From assembly GCA_017311185.1 (NCBI GenBank), contig JAESUZ010004128.1, positions 186,001 to 250,000 of the forward strand: DNA of 64,000 bases, written 5' to 3'. This DNA is from Proteles cristata cristata (lineage: Eukaryota > Chordata > Mammalia > Carnivora > Hyaenidae). The notes under the pieces were generated by a model. That model saw only the letters and a program-made list of their open reading frames with translations. It had not been told where the DNA came from and made no database searches. Position numbers and translations under genes: made by a program. Shown one piece after another: positions 1 through 10,879 of this stretch; position 1 is the stretch's first letter; every line of letters begins with the position of its first letter.

Positions 1-404
1 CGTTTCATTTTATGCCAGTTAATGCTTAAGGACATTCTGAAGTAAAACTCTGCTTGGAATGAAAGGGTATTCTCAATCTCATCCATCCCTCCCATGTGTC
101 TTTTAATTCTTTTTGGCATCCTGATTGCTAAACTAAAATTTGTGAACCTCACTGGGGCACCGTGGGAATGTTTAAAGAGACAGTAGCAAACAGTACCACA
201 GAATGATAAGAAAAGGCAACACACACCATATAAGCTCTTCCTTAAGCAGACTAATTTTGCAGACAAAGCCAAAAACAAAAGAATCAAAGGTGTGAAGATT
301 TGAAACTGAAGAAAAAGAGAGCATGATGACAGTCAGTGGGAGTGGGGTGGGGGTTGTGGCTGTGAGTAATTGCTAGAAGAACATGTAAGGGTAGGTGTTA
401 AGAA
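1..404. other. Unassigned non-repetitive DNA
   Basis: I see no recognisable gene or repeat here. The stretch is AT-rich and contains only short chance frames. Confidence 0.5.
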
Positions 405-609
405 TCCTGCTTCCAGCCAAGATGGGGTATCCAGGACCAGACCTATTCTCCACCCAGAAACTACTGAAAAACTGAACAAAATATATGAAACAATACTTCT
501 CAAGACATTGGCCGTCAGGCAGCAGAGGATACTGTTTCCGGAGAGACTCTTCAAAGAAGATGAGCATCTGAAGATGTTCCATACTGTTAGTCTTAAGGAA
601 GTGCTCATT
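405..609 (+). repeat. Possible old L1 5'-UTR-like fragment
   Basis: The run from 'cagccaagatgggg' through 'gaaaaactgaacaaaatat' to 'acattggccgtcaggcagcagagga' resembles the start region of old mammalian L1 elements as I remember it. The match is diverged. An open frame at 370-651 runs through it but has no recognisable protein and ends inside the next SINE. Confidence 0.35.
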
Positions 610-623
610 AAAACCACAAAAGA

Positions 624-838
624 AGGGTGTCTGGGTGGCTCAGTTGGTTAAGAGTCTGACTTTGGCTCAGGTCATGATCTTGCAGAGCCCGGGTTGGAGC
701 CTTGTATCTGGCTCTGTGCTGGCAGCTCAGAGTCTGAAGCCTGCTTCAGATTCTGTGTCTCTTGCTCTCTCTGTCCCTCCCCCGCTCTCACTCTGTCTCT
801 CTCTTTGTCACTCTCAAAAATAAAAACATTAAAAAAAA
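624..838 (+). mobile_element. CAN-SINE, standard type, with 14-bp TSD
   Basis: Starts gggtgtctgggtggctcag and ends in an A tail. It is flanked by the perfect duplication aaaaccacaaaaga at 610-623 and 839-852. The B box is degenerate (gggttggagcc), so the copy is probably not transcribed. Confidence 0.95.
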
Positions 839-883
839 AAAACCACAAAAGACCACTTCACTCTTATTACAATATGTAAAGTG

Positions 884-1022
884 AAGGAAAGGGAAGGGAA
901 GGGAAGGGAAGGGAAGGGAAGGGAAGGGAAAGGAAAGGAAAAAGGAAAGGAAAGGAAAGGAAGGGAAAGGAAGGGAAAGGAAGGGAAAGGAAGGGAAAGG
1001 AAGGGAAAGGAAGGGAAGGAAA
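884..1022 (+). repeat. Polypurine (GGGAA)n / (GGAAAGGAAG)n microsatellite
   Basis: About 139 bp of pure purine on the + strand, first pentamer GGGAA units, then a ten-base GGAAGGGAAA-type unit. It is bracketed by near-identical 13-mers, aatatgtaaagtg at 871-883 and aatgtgtaaagtg at 1023-1035, which look like a TSD. Open frames on both strands are simple translations of the repeat. Confidence 0.95.
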
Positions 1023-1035
1023 AATGTGTAAAGTG

Positions 1036-1270
1036 TAAAAAACTAATCCTAGAAGTGTCAGCAAGGATGCTGAGGAACTTGAACTTCCTTACACTACTAG
1101 TGGGATCTGCCAACCACTCTGAAAACCATTTAACAGATTGTCTAAGAAGTTAAACATCACCCATATGACCTAGCCATTCCTATTCCACTCCTATATTTGT
1201 CTAAAATAAATAAAAGCATATGTTCAAAACAAAGTCTTCTACTTGAATGTTTATAGCAGCATTTGTTATC
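1036..1270 (+). mobile_element. Old L1 ORF2 3' fragment, left part
   Basis: Degenerate ORF2 C-terminal region: 'caaggatgctgaggaacttgaac', 'ctgaaaaccatttaacag', 'catatgacctagccattcc' and 'tttatagcagcattt' follow each other in L1 order. It is interrupted by a MER5A-like element and resumes at 1464. Confidence 0.8.
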
Positions 1271-1463
1271 CAGTGGTTCTTAACTGGAGATATTTGGTGA
1301 ATCTGGAGACATTTCGGCTGTCACAACTGGGGATGCTATTGACATGCAATGAGTAGAGACCAGAAATTATGCTGGCTATTTTACAGTGCACAGCACAGGA
1401 CAGTCCCTCACCACAGACAATTATCCAGTCCACATGTCAATAGCGGCAAGGTGAGAAACTATG
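1271..1463 (+). mobile_element. MER5A-like hAT-Charlie non-autonomous DNA transposon
   Basis: Begins cagtggttcttaactgg, passes ctggagacatttcggctgtc and acaactggggatgctattg, and ends gtcaatagcggcaaggtgagaaact, the order of the MER5A consensus as I know it. It lies inside an older L1: flanking halves read 'agcagcatttgttatc' and 'acaaaagggagcaaccc'. No 8-bp duplication is visible now. Confidence 0.85.
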
Positions 1464-1548
1464 TCTGTGGTTACAAAAGGGAGCAACCCAAATGTCCACT
1501 ATTAGGTAAAGGGACAAACAAATCGTGTTATGTCCATACCATGGAATA
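1464..1548 (+). mobile_element. Old L1 ORF2 3' fragment, right part
   Basis: Continues the interrupted L1: 'gagcaacccaaatgtccact' and 'ccataccatggaatac' are the usual L1 ORF2 C-terminal sequence. It stops where the Tigger-like element begins. Confidence 0.75.
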
Positions 1549-1887
1549 CAGCTGACCCTTGAACATGGGTTTGAACTGCATGAGTCCACATATACATGGA
1601 CTTTTTTCAATAAATACAGGATAGTGCTATCAATGTATTTTCTCTTCCTTATGGTTTTCTTAATAACATTTTCTTTTCTCTAGCTTACTTTATTGTAGAA
1701 ACACAGTTTATAATACATAAAACCTATAAAATATGTGTGAATCAACTGTTGATGTTATCTGTAAGGCTTCCGGTCAACAGTAGGCTATTCATAAATAATT
1801 TTCGAGGGAGTCAAAAATTGTACTTGGATTTTTCAACTGTGCAGGGGGTCAGTACCCCTAATGCCCTTGCTCATCAAAGGTCAATTG
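1549..1887 (+). mobile_element. Tigger-like (TcMar) non-autonomous DNA transposon
   Basis: Ends are imperfect inverted repeats: cagctgacccttgaacatg at the left, and gctcatcaaaggtcaattg, reading caattgacctttgatgagc on the other strand, at the right. Internal landmarks include 'tctagcttactttattgtag' and 'aaggcttccggtcaacagta'. A second copy lies in the opposite orientation at 52671-53016. No transposase frame remains. Confidence 0.8.
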
Positions 1888-3278
1888 AGTTGTAAATGAT
1901 AATTTATTTGTAAGATGTGATCATTGGGTTTAGTGCTTTCACTCCTTATACTTGAAGGATCTCTCCCTCTTTTTCTTTTATAGACTATATTTATAGTTTT
2001 GGGTGCTTTTTGGAGTCTACTCTTATAACACTGAATTCACATAATGGCAGCCAACCACCAAGAAAATGTACGACTGCATAGGCTCTTCTTGCCAAGGCCA
2101 CCTACTCATTGTTCAGCAGCTGGACTTCCTTTTCTCAGCATGCCTACTGAAGCCAAGGGCATTTAACAATAACCAAACTTAGATAAGCTGTTCTAAATTC
2201 TCTTATACTACCTGTAGGTCTAAAAGACAAATGCCCTGGTAAAAGCTAAGACAAGGTGATCCTAGCTAACATGAGGTGAGACGGATTCTCACCTAGAAAA
2301 ATGACATTGGGAATTGACTGAAAAGAGTTGAGGAGTCTGAGTAGAGAAATTGGGGGCACGGCAAAACCCGAAGGAAACCTGGAATTAATTGTTCCAGTCT
2401 CAAGACCCTGGATTGGTCAATGCACTGGGAGGGGAGAGGAAGAGGAGGGGCTTGGAAAGGAGAAGAGAGAGCCAAGCAAAGGGAGCTAAGATGTGCTTTT
2501 GGAGAAATGCTGTAGGAGCATGAGATACGGAAGAAGAAAAGGAAAGGAAAACAAATAAACAATTTATAGTTTCCCCCATGAACAAAGACTAGGGGCCACT
2601 GATCTAGTCCTAGAAACTGTGAATTAATGGACTCAATGTATCATCATATGTAGGCTATGGACTCTGTCTTCTCTGGGTCTCAGGTACAGATGTAAGAAAG
2701 AAGGTGGGGGAAACCAGTCTTTGGTTGAAATTTGGCCAGAAGTTCTGGAGTTGCTTCAAGCATTCGACTTTATGTTACACGATAGAAAAAGCCAAACCCA
2801 TGCAAGAGAATGACCATTTTAACTTTGCTTTCCCATCTGATAATTACAAACTTTGGTCTTAAATGATCCATTTGAGTACGTTGGTCCATGGCTAAATTTG
2901 AAAAGCAAGAATTGAAACTTGGCAGAAGTACAGATCAGATGTAGATTACAGACAGAACCATCTGTCACTTTCAGGGTACATATAAACCAGCGCAAATGAC
3001 ATTAAGTAGCAGTTTTCATGGCACTACCTACATGGCAGGAAGAGATCAAAGAGACTGGGTCTTTGCTACTTGAGGAAAAGCGGGAAGTTACTCAACCAGG
3101 AAGAGTCATGTAAAAATTAGCATGGATGCGTTTATTCTTATTTTAAATACAGTTTTGTTTGTACTGAAAAAGCAAGCAGGAAGCAGCCAAGCAGTGGGGG
3201 TCATTGCCCCATTATGCCGAGGAAGAGTTCTACTTGGATTCGAAGACTTAGTTTCTTAGGTTAACTCTTTTCTACAAC
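1888..3278. other. Unassigned low-repeat DNA
   Basis: No gene or well-preserved repeat recognised. Open frames of 60-90 codons near 2293-2585 (minus) have no family resemblance. Confidence 0.5.
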
Positions 3279-3295
3279 CAGCTGTTAGTATGTTT

Positions 3296-3510
3296 TCTTT
3301 TTTTTTTTATTTCTGAGAGAAAGAGACAGTGTGAGCGGGTGGGGGGGAGGGGGTCCGAGAGAAGGGGAGACACAGAATCCGAAGCAGGCTCCAGGCTCTG
3401 AGCTAGATGTCAGCACAGAGCCCAACGCGGGGCTCGAACCCACAAACCGTGAGATCATGACCTGAGCCGAAGTTGGACGCTTAGCCGACTGAGCCACCCA
3501 GGCGCCCGGG
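3296..3510 (-). mobile_element. CAN-SINE, agaaata type, 17-bp TSD
   Basis: Antisense copy: polyT at left, B box complement gggctcgaaccc, and head complement gccacccaggcgcccg. TSD cagctgttagtatgttt (3279-3295) and cagctgttagtttgttt (3511-3527) differ at one base. Confidence 0.95.
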
Positions 3511-3527
3511 CAGCTGTTAGTTTGTTT

Positions 3528-4226
3528 CAGTTGTTCTCTTTACATGGTCACTCTAATGGTTCCATCTGTATTGTCTTCATTCATTTAGATATTTTACCCT
3601 CTTAATTAGATTTATGCTCCTTAAGACAGTGCGTATTATGCCACACGTGCGTGTACGACGGTTCTCACTACTCACAAAATTGTGCTCTGTAAAGTCCCTG
3701 AAAACAGAGAATTAGCCAGTATTGTGATTGCTCCCAGGGAAATGCAGGATTAGCTGCTTTCCAGTGTCTGGTCATATTTAAATCAGCTGATGGATACATA
3801 GCCTTGTTTTATGTGTGTTTTATGTGTGCTTCTGTTCTACGACCCCTATTTAATATACATTGTTGATTCAAAAGGTGAACTCATGGACAACAACATCATA
3901 ACTTATGCCCGATAGAAGCTTCTCTAACACATAGATTCTCCTTAAGGCACATTACAGCCTTGGTGCACTTAACAACACAGGGCAGCCCTCGGGCACTGTG
4001 CTTGGCCGCCATTTTAAAGTGGAACCACCAACAAAAATGTGAAAAATGTGACACTAAATAGAGAAAAAGACACTTGTTCAGGACAAGGCAGAAAAGCTGG
4101 GGACAAATCTGTCCAGCAACTCAGATTTCTCCTGTTCTGTGCGTGTCCTTGAATGACTAGCAAAGTGCATTAAGTATTGAGCTTGAGGTTACAAATAAAT
4201 TTTAACACATATGCAAAGTCACAGGA
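3528..4226. other. Unassigned low-repeat DNA
   Basis: No gene or repeat recognised. Confidence 0.5.
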
Positions 4227-4323
4227 CACCTGGGTGGCCCAATCAGTTAAGCATCTGACTCTTGGTCTCAGGGTTGTGAGTTCAAGCACCGCACTGGGTG
4301 CGGAGCCTACTTAAGAAAAAAAA
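4227..4323 (+). mobile_element. Short/old CAN-SINE
   Basis: acacctgggtggcccaatcag, tgactcttggtctcagggt, ttcaagcaccgcactggg and gagcctacttaag then A tail. It lacks the second half of standard copies. Confidence 0.88.
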
Positions 4324-5759
4324 AGTATGCAAATTTGCAAATACAGAATCTGTGAATAATGAGGGTCAACCATATATGTGTATTTCTTCACTGTAGCTCC
4401 TAACAAAGTATATTACAGATTTCGTTTCCTTGAAGACTGTGACTATCTAATATATTCCTAATACTCTTCACAGAAAACCCCTAGCTTAGGACATTTCTTA
4501 TATTAAATTCTCTTATATTCAATCCAACCTTTTTTTGAACAAAAAAAAGTGAAGGGCAAAGACGTGAACGTCCACATGGCAACTCCAAAGCCTATACTTG
4601 AGGTACAGGAAAATGCCAGAATGTGTAGGTGCTCAATAAATGCTCATACTTTTCTTTGTTTATGGATTCATGTTCCTTCTTATTTTTCTCATTTGTTTTC
4701 ATTTTACTAGCTTAAATTATCCACCATGTAAATAAATGCATAGACAGAAACTCCAATTTCAACAGAAGACGCAGATATAAAATCAGTGAAGTTATATCAC
4801 TCTGAATTGGGGTGGTATCTTCTTTATTTTCCTCAGCGAGCTTCACATAAACTGAATGATTTTGCTAAATGCCAAAATGTAAATAGTAGTTCCAAGTGTG
4901 GAAGAAGACAAAATTATTTACAAATATCAGTTTGAATCCTAAAGAAGCATTAACAATCGGATTACAGTAATGGTGTAATAGGATAAGACTATAAAGTGAG
5001 CTCATTTTTTATAATGTTTTAAGTGTTATTTTTGTTAGCACCTTAATGCCACTCTCAGAAGTAGGGTATTGTTGAAAATACTAGTCACCAAATACAGCAG
5101 ACCTTTGGCTTTCCAGGATTTATGCTGTATTATTCCACCAGGTCACTGCTTGCCTGAAAACATCTTTGTTGTGGAGCTATTTTGTTTTAAGGGCTTTTGA
5201 CCCTATGGATAGCAAGCACCATCCCTTGGACTGTAAGTGTGGTAGAGCATGTGGTAAGCATGCCGTCAGAATGGAAATACATTGAGTAGCACAAGACCCA
5301 CCACTTTGTCAGCTCTGCTCTAAATCATTTCATCTTTCTCTTCCCTGGTATCTGTGTCATTAAATGAAGAAGTCAGAATAATTTCGGTCAGATGAGTGAT
5401 TGAAATCCATAATTCAAAGAAAGTTAATCTAAAATATGGGGCTTTGTCATAGGAAAGACTAGCAGTGAAAGGGAAAGACGGAGAGAGAAGAAAATAAGAA
5501 TAATGATTACAATAACGAAAACAACGGAGACTGTCGGTGGCAAAGATAGCCAGTGGTGTGTATGTGTCTCCTTTTGATTCTATTGAAATCCCGCTAAAAT
5601 CCAGAAATCAGATTTTGTTAAGGCAGAAATCCACAAGAAAGGAAAAATCGGAGAGAAGGTAGCACTAGTTGTGGATACTAGAGAGCGAATGGATGAGCCA
5701 CAAAGGAATCAGCAGACTCAAGACAAGGGAATCCTATGAAGATGGTTAATTGAAATGAC
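4324..5759. other. Unassigned low-repeat DNA
   Basis: Mostly unique AT-rich sequence. A short 'gtaggtgctcaataaatgctc' near 4626 resembles an L2 or MIR 3' end but is too short to call. No coding evidence. Confidence 0.45.
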
Positions 5760-6112
5760 TGGGGTGCTTGGGTCACTCAGTCAGTTGAGCTCTGGACTCT
5801 TTTTTTTTTCTTAATGTTTTATTTATTTTTGAGGAGAGATAGAGACAGCATGAGCAGGGGAGGGTCAGAGAGTGAGGGAGATACAGAATCGGAAGACAGG
5901 CTCCAGGATCTGAGCTGTTAGCACAGGGCCCAATTTGGGGCTCAAACCCACAAACCGTGATATCATGACCTGAGCTAAAGTCGGACACTTAGCTGACTGA
6001 GCCACCCAGGTGCCCCGAGCTCTGGACTCTTGATCTCAACTCAAGTCTTGATCTCAGGGTCATGAGTTGAAGCCCCATGTTGGGCTCTGTGCTGGGTGTG
6101 AAGCCTACTTAA
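5760..6112 (+). mobile_element. Short/old CAN-SINE split by a later SINE
   Basis: Left part at 5760-5801 (ggggtgcttgggtcactcag...ctctggactctt); right part at 6032-6112 (gatctcaactcaag, gggctctgtgctgggtgtgaagcctactta). The two halves are separated by the antisense SINE at 5802-6016. Confidence 0.9.
5802..6016 (-). mobile_element. CAN-SINE, standard type, nested in an older SINE
   Basis: PolyT, ttaatgttttatttattttt, then the complement of a full SINE ending gccacccaggtgcccc. Perfect TSD gagctctggactctt at 5787-5801 and 6017-6031 lies in the host SINE, so insertion order is certain. Confidence 0.95.
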
Positions 6113-6125
6113 AAAAAAAATGCTG

Positions 6126-6251
6126 GAGGTGCCTAGGTGACTCAGTCGATTAGGGGTCCAACTCTTGATTTCAGCTCAGGTCATGATCTCACAATTGGTG
6201 AGTCGGAGACCCACATCCAGCTTTGTGCTGACAGCGTGGAGCCTGCTTGGG

Positions 6252-6294
<43 letters not shown>

Positions 6295-6352
6295 CTCCTC
6301 CTCCTCCTCCTCTCCTGCTCACTCACTCTCAAAATAAATAAATAAACATAAA
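6126..6352 (+). mobile_element. CAN-SINE with expanded (CT)n(CTC)n
   Basis: ggaggtgcctaggtgactcag head, 'ctgacagcgtggagcctgcttgggattc', then about 36 bp of CT and about 24 bp of CTC repeats at 6254-6312, and an aataaataaataaac tail. Confidence 0.93.
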
Positions 6353-6461
6353 AAGAATCAAATGGATTGATTAATATGAATCTCTCAAAGCCTCTAGAAG
6401 GGCCCCATTAGGGACCTCTGAGAGTTAGAGGTAAAAGGATACTGTAAAGACAGATCATTGA

Positions 6462-6670
6462 GGGGCGCCTGGGTGGCTGTCAGTTAGAGGTCCAACTTTG
6501 GCTCCATCATGATCTCATGGTTTGTGAGTTTAAGCCCCATGTTGGGCTCTGTGCTGACAAGCTCAGAGCCTGGAGCCTGCTTCAAATTCTGTGACTCGCT
6601 CTCTCTTTGTCCCTCCCCTGCTTGCACATACTCTCTCTCTCTCAAAAATAAATACAGCATTAAAAAAAAA
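6462..6670 (+). mobile_element. CAN-SINE, standard type
   Basis: ggggcgcctgggtggctgtcagttag: part of the A-box region is lost. The B-box region reads gagtttaagcccc, and the end is aaaaataaatacagcattaaaaaaaaa. Confidence 0.93.
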
Positions 6671-7406
6671 GATGATTGATTGAAAGATGATTGATTGAAA
6701 GTCTACATCGGCAACACTCAAATTTCCAACTGCCTTGCCTACCATGTAGGTGGGTTCTTTTAGTCTCCCGACTAGGCGATGGATACCAGGCAGGAAGGTG
6801 GGTTTACAACCACTTGAGGAGGGAGCTGGCTTCTGAGGCCCATTCCCCTCCCCCACTTGGCTTCCCAGGTGCTGGCAGGCTCTTTGCTCTTCTCAGAGTC
6901 TCTTCCAGGCAGAAGACAAGAATCACTGTCTTCTCCAGAAAATACGACCTACTCAGGAGAAAACACTTGAAAAATCAATGTGAGAGACTGTGCAACTCAT
7001 CAGCCCAGACCCAGCTCCCGATGGCAAGGACTTTATGCATCAAAGCCTCCAAGCTGTGGTGTTTCCGAATCCACTTTTTAGTTTCCCCCTGTATGAGCAG
7101 GATTACCAAATATCTGAGGAAAGGATTTATTGTCAAAGAATACGAGAGAGACAGAGACAGAGAGAATGAGATTGAGAGAGAAAGGGACCAAAACAAACAG
7201 AAAAAGAGTAACTTGGAAGAACTGAGAAACTCTGCAGGGAGAAGAAATTTCCCTCAAAAAACTAATACTAAGATAACTGCAAACATGGAACATGAACAGG
7301 TTATGTAATAAAAAAAGGGCATATGAGGGGAAAAAACTGGAGACCAAAAAAGATCCTGTCGTCTTTCAGAAAGAATAAGCACAAATAAACAGACCCCAAT
7401 TTAAAA
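6671..7406. other. Unassigned DNA with a 205-codon open frame (6691-7308, +)
   Basis: The region starts with a 15-bp tandem duplication (gatgattgattgaaa, twice). The frame at 6691-7308 is the longest in the window. Its product is basic, with an Arg/Asp/Glu-rich stretch from a gagaga-rich run (7141-7190) near the C-terminus. I recognise no domain, signal peptide or family, and see no splice or promoter context. I treat it as non-coding until shown otherwise. Confidence 0.4.
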
Positions 7407-7622
7407 ATCATGATTGGGACACCTGAATGGCTCAGTTGGTTAAGCATCTGACTTTGGCTCACGTCATGATCTCACAGTTTGTAGGTTCAAGTCCTACATT
7501 GGGTTCTGTGCTGACAGCTCAGAGCCTGGAGCCTGCTTCGGATTCTGTGTCTCCCTGTCTCTCTGCCCCTCCCACCCCCAAATAAAATAAAATAAAATAA
7601 AACGTTAAAAAAATTTTTTTAA
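7407..7622 (+). mobile_element. CAN-SINE, standard type
   Basis: gggacacctgaatggctcag head, cagctcagagcctggagcctgcttcgg, and an (aaaat)n tail followed by cgttaaaaaaa. Confidence 0.94.
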
Positions 7623-8035
7623 ACTAAATAAAAATCGTGTTGAGAATGGCCTCAGACATCACAACGGCAGTACAGGAATCAAAAGGAAAGTTCCATATAC
7701 AGCCAATGTATCAGCCAAATGTGAGGCTAGAGTACAATCATTTTTAAACAATTCTATTTGCCATGTATTTTTTTTCTCAGAAGCCTATTGTAAAAGCTGA
7801 TGAATTAGTACGCCCAGGGAAGAGAGAAACAGAGGCTTTAGGAATCAGAAATCTAGCACAGAACAGAGGGAGGAAAATTCTCCGACCTGAAGGACATGGA
7901 GTTGAGATCGGCATGGGACCCCCAAGAACGGTAAATTCATAGATTATATGATGTGTCTCAACATCTTGAGGTGAGATTTGTGTAATCAGCAAAGCATGTG
8001 GGGCTCAACTACTAAGTGCCTCTAAAACTAAGTAC
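7623..8035. other. Unassigned DNA
   Basis: No gene recognised. It may be the body of an old L1 whose 3' end appears at 8085, but I cannot show this. Confidence 0.35.

Positions 8036-8080
<45 letters not shown>
8036..8080 (+). repeat. (CA)n microsatellite
   Basis: About 22 uninterrupted CA units between 'aagtacaa' and 'gaaagagg'. Confidence 0.98.
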
Positions 8081-8084
<4 letters not shown>

Positions 8085-8085
<1 letters not shown>

Positions 8086-8200
8086 GGTGTTAACAATAGG
8101 CAAACTGCTAAGAGATCTACATGAACACTCGGTACCTTTTTGCAACTTTCCTGTAAATCTCTAATTTTTCCAAAATATAAAAATGTATTTAAAAATGTTA
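8085..8200 (+). mobile_element. Old L1 (L1M-type) 3' end
   Basis: 'ctttttgcaactttcctgta' followed by 'aatctctaatttttccaaaata' matches the conserved 3' end of L1MC/ME-type elements as I know it. Confidence 0.65.
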
Positions 8201-8835
8201 GACCCTGAAAAACAGTTAAGAACACTAAAATCTGACATGCACAGATCCACATGAGGGGGATCAGAGGATTGACTAAGCAGGGGAGGAAATCTGGAGAGTG
8301 AAAGCTTCCCCCCGACCCCCCAAAGGGCCTCGTACCTCAGCAAAAGCCATTTTGCCTCAGTTTACCCAGGCTGCATGAGGCTGTGTGCATATGGCTTCTG
8401 ACCAACGGGGAGAATAAGGAAGGACACAGGGATTTCGCAGGAAGTGCAGCCTGCCTCAGGTACGTTGGATTTGTCTACACGATCTCAGCCAACAAAAACA
8501 ATTCTCAATCCTTTCCTGCTGTCAGGAGCCCAACTCTGTGAGGCAACCAGCTGATTTTGAAGATTCAAGTACTGGAGCCTATAGAAAGCCTGACTCATTT
8601 TACCGTGTGAGGAGGTGAGCCCAGACAGGACTTGTCACCCACCCCGCGTCACGCTGACAGCAGCTTCCCAGTATCATGATGTCACCCTACAGATGGGAAC
8701 CAGACTGAACACACACAGCTACATTTCACCCAAATATTCTCTTTCTTCTTCATAAAATAAGATTGAGGCAAAGCCTTTCCGAAGTGTATGAAGCCAACAT
8801 CTCCTATAATCAATCCCACGCCACTGCCCAGAAGT
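8201..8835. other. Unassigned low-repeat DNA
   Basis: No gene or repeat recognised. Confidence 0.5.
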
Positions 8836-8839
8836 AACT

Positions 8840-8985
8840 TCCTGAATTATCCCCTCTACTTATCCCGTTGCACAAATGAGGGAGCCAAGTCCCAGAAAGT
8901 GGAGGGCAGATGAGTGGAGAGCTGGTGTCAAACCCGAGGCTGCTGGAAGCCGGCTGCAGACTACACTCTTAATCCAGAAAGCATT
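8840..8985 (-). repeat. MIR SINE fragment
   Basis: 'cacaaatgagggagccaagtc', then 'agctggtgtcaaacccgaggctgct', follows the antisense MIR order (fraction retained of 'acagatgaggaaactgagg...ggattcgaacccaggc'). Confidence 0.7.
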
Positions 8986-9052
8986 CTGAAGGTAGGTAGG
9001 GTGGCCATCAGAACCGGGGACTTAGAGAAGTACATCAACTTTAGCCATTTTT

Positions 9053-9271
9053 GGAGGAGCCTGGGTGGCTCAGTCAGTTCAGTTGAGTTTCCGACTTCTC
9101 ACAGTCTGTGAGTTCAAGACCGGCATCAGGTTCTGTGCTGACGGCTTGGAGCCTGGAGCCTGCTTTGGCTTCTTTTTCTCCCTCTCTCTCTGTTCCTCCC
9201 CTGCTCACACTCTGTCTCTCTCTTTCTCTCTCAAAAATAAAAATTTAAAAAAATAAAGTAAAAAATAAGAG
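9053..9271 (+). mobile_element. CAN-SINE, standard type, 14-bp TSD
   Basis: ggaggagcctgggtggctcag head; the middle is shortened (ttccgacttctcacagtctgtgagttc, with the usual catgatctcg lost). TSD ctttagccattttt (9039-9052) and ctttagctattttt (9272-9285). Confidence 0.93.
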
Positions 9272-9285
9272 CTTTAGCTATTTTT

Positions 9286-9800
9286 TTTAACGTTTTATAC
9301 CCAATTTTGTTTTTTCAGAGGCAGAAACATAGAAAATCGCCACCAGACAACGTGTGGCTGAATTTAAATAGTCCCGAGATGGAGACATCTTAGGATCAGA
9401 TTATTATCTGCATGTTTCCCTCTGTTGACCTTCTCGCCCTAAGGTTTTAATGCTTCCAGAGTGCAGAAAGCAACCATTTTAATCGTTGAAAACATTGTCC
9501 TGTCATTGATATGAACTCATCAACATTTCTCAGTGTTCTAAAGAGGTTGGCTTGCCCCACTCCCCATCAGATCTTCTTTTGTACCCTGGAATCCTTCGCC
9601 AAGAGTGTGGAATGCAGAAGGAAACTGGCCACTAGTAAGGCTTTTGCTCTGAAGAGAACAGGTTCAAGTAAATTCAACTCTGTTGGCAAAGAAAAACTTC
9701 AAAGCCTTTAAAGGCACGTCCTTTTAATTCAGTTTTGTTAGACTTGTTCCTCTATTTAAAAGGTAAAAAGATGAAAGAAAGTTAATCCTCCATAAATTCT
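9286..9800. other. Unassigned low-repeat DNA
   Basis: No gene or repeat recognised; a 66-codon frame at 9511-9711 has no resemblance to a known family. Confidence 0.45.
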
Positions 9801-9847
9801 TCCCCCCACCCCCCAGCCTCCACTCCCCACCCCCCACCCCACCCCCT
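9801..9847 (+). repeat. C-rich tract
   Basis: Runs of 4-6 C separated by A or short spacers (ttccccccaccccccagcc, then ccccaccccccaccccaccccc). The minus strand is G-rich with more than four G runs. Confidence 0.9.
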
Positions 9848-10650
9848 TATGCCCAAAGTTTTAATACAATACCTTTTTGCTCTAGTGATACTAAAAGACA
9901 GGTGGGGCCAATAATTAGCAGGGCTGCAAATTGCCATTGTTTTAAGTGGGCATCCAAACCTGCCTTCACCTCAGGATTCCTATCCAGCCCCTCTCCACCT
10001 GACCCGGTCTCATCCTGGGGTCGTTTCTGACCTTTCAGGAAAGCACTCCTAGCAGACATTTAGCACAATCTTCAACAGAAATCTCTCCTCTCTGGGAAAT
10101 CATTGCAAAGCAAAAGCTACAGTTTTAGTTATAGTCTTCTTAAAATTGCTACCACTTATGTAAATTACACCTCATTTGCATTTAGGATTAAGAATCTCAC
10201 CCACAAAGACAAAGAGATCTCCCCCCCACCCTGTGCCTTATTTCTAGTTTAGGATAAGGTTTCAAAACCCTAATCGTGTTGTCTCTGCTTATTTTAAATA
10301 ATTAGATGAAACATCTCTCAGACTGAGGAGGTTTTAGCCTTGCCAAGGATGGTCTTCTGGGTCTCAAAAACCTTAAAGGCTATTTATTCTATGGCATTGG
10401 GGGCCCATATATTCTTTGGAGTAAAGATTTAATTATTCACTCATGTGTCTATTAGTTGGCATAACGTAGAATCAGAAGTTTGTGTCAGTGAACATTCCCA
10501 TTGCTGGGTTAAAATGCAGTTAAACTCAAAATTCCTTCCCAAAACATGCTACAACTTCTAGTAAATGAAAAGGAAGGAATGGGAAGTTGTTGCTTAAGAG
10601 GTACAGGCTTTCTTTTCAGAATGAAGAAAACAATTCAGGAAATGTGCCCA
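9848..10650. other. Unassigned low-repeat DNA
   Basis: No gene or repeat recognised. Confidence 0.5.
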
Positions 10651-10654
10651 TGTG

Positions 10655-10775
10655 CTAATGGTGGTACAACATTATGATTGTATCCAATCCCCCTGACTTA
10701 TATACACTTTAATGCTTAAAATGGTAAATTGTACGTTGTGTATATTTTGCCACCATTTTTACATTCAATAAATAA
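10655..10775 (+). mobile_element. Old L1 3' end
   Basis: 'taatggtggtacaacattatg', 'taatgcttaaaatggtaaattgtacg' and 'gtatattttgccacca' follow the order of an L1M 3' UTR end. Confidence 0.75.
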
Positions 10776-10879
10776 ATGACAGCTTCGTGTTAAAAATGCT
10801 AAATAATGCAGGCTGGGAAATAAGTACAAAAATAAGACAATGTGTCTAGTGAATAAATTGTCATTAATAATCAAAAATC

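Noticed and set aside
884..1022. CRISPR-like array
   Set aside because: The units are simple 5- and 10-base purine repeats without spacers, in a mammalian genome.
3285..3497. Recurring short frames with a motif like MAQSVKRPTSAQVMISRFVGSS (here and at about a dozen other places on both strands)
   Set aside because: These are translations of the SINE body (ctcaggtcatgatctcacggttcgtggg) and occur wherever a SINE keeps that frame open. They are not a protein family of the host.
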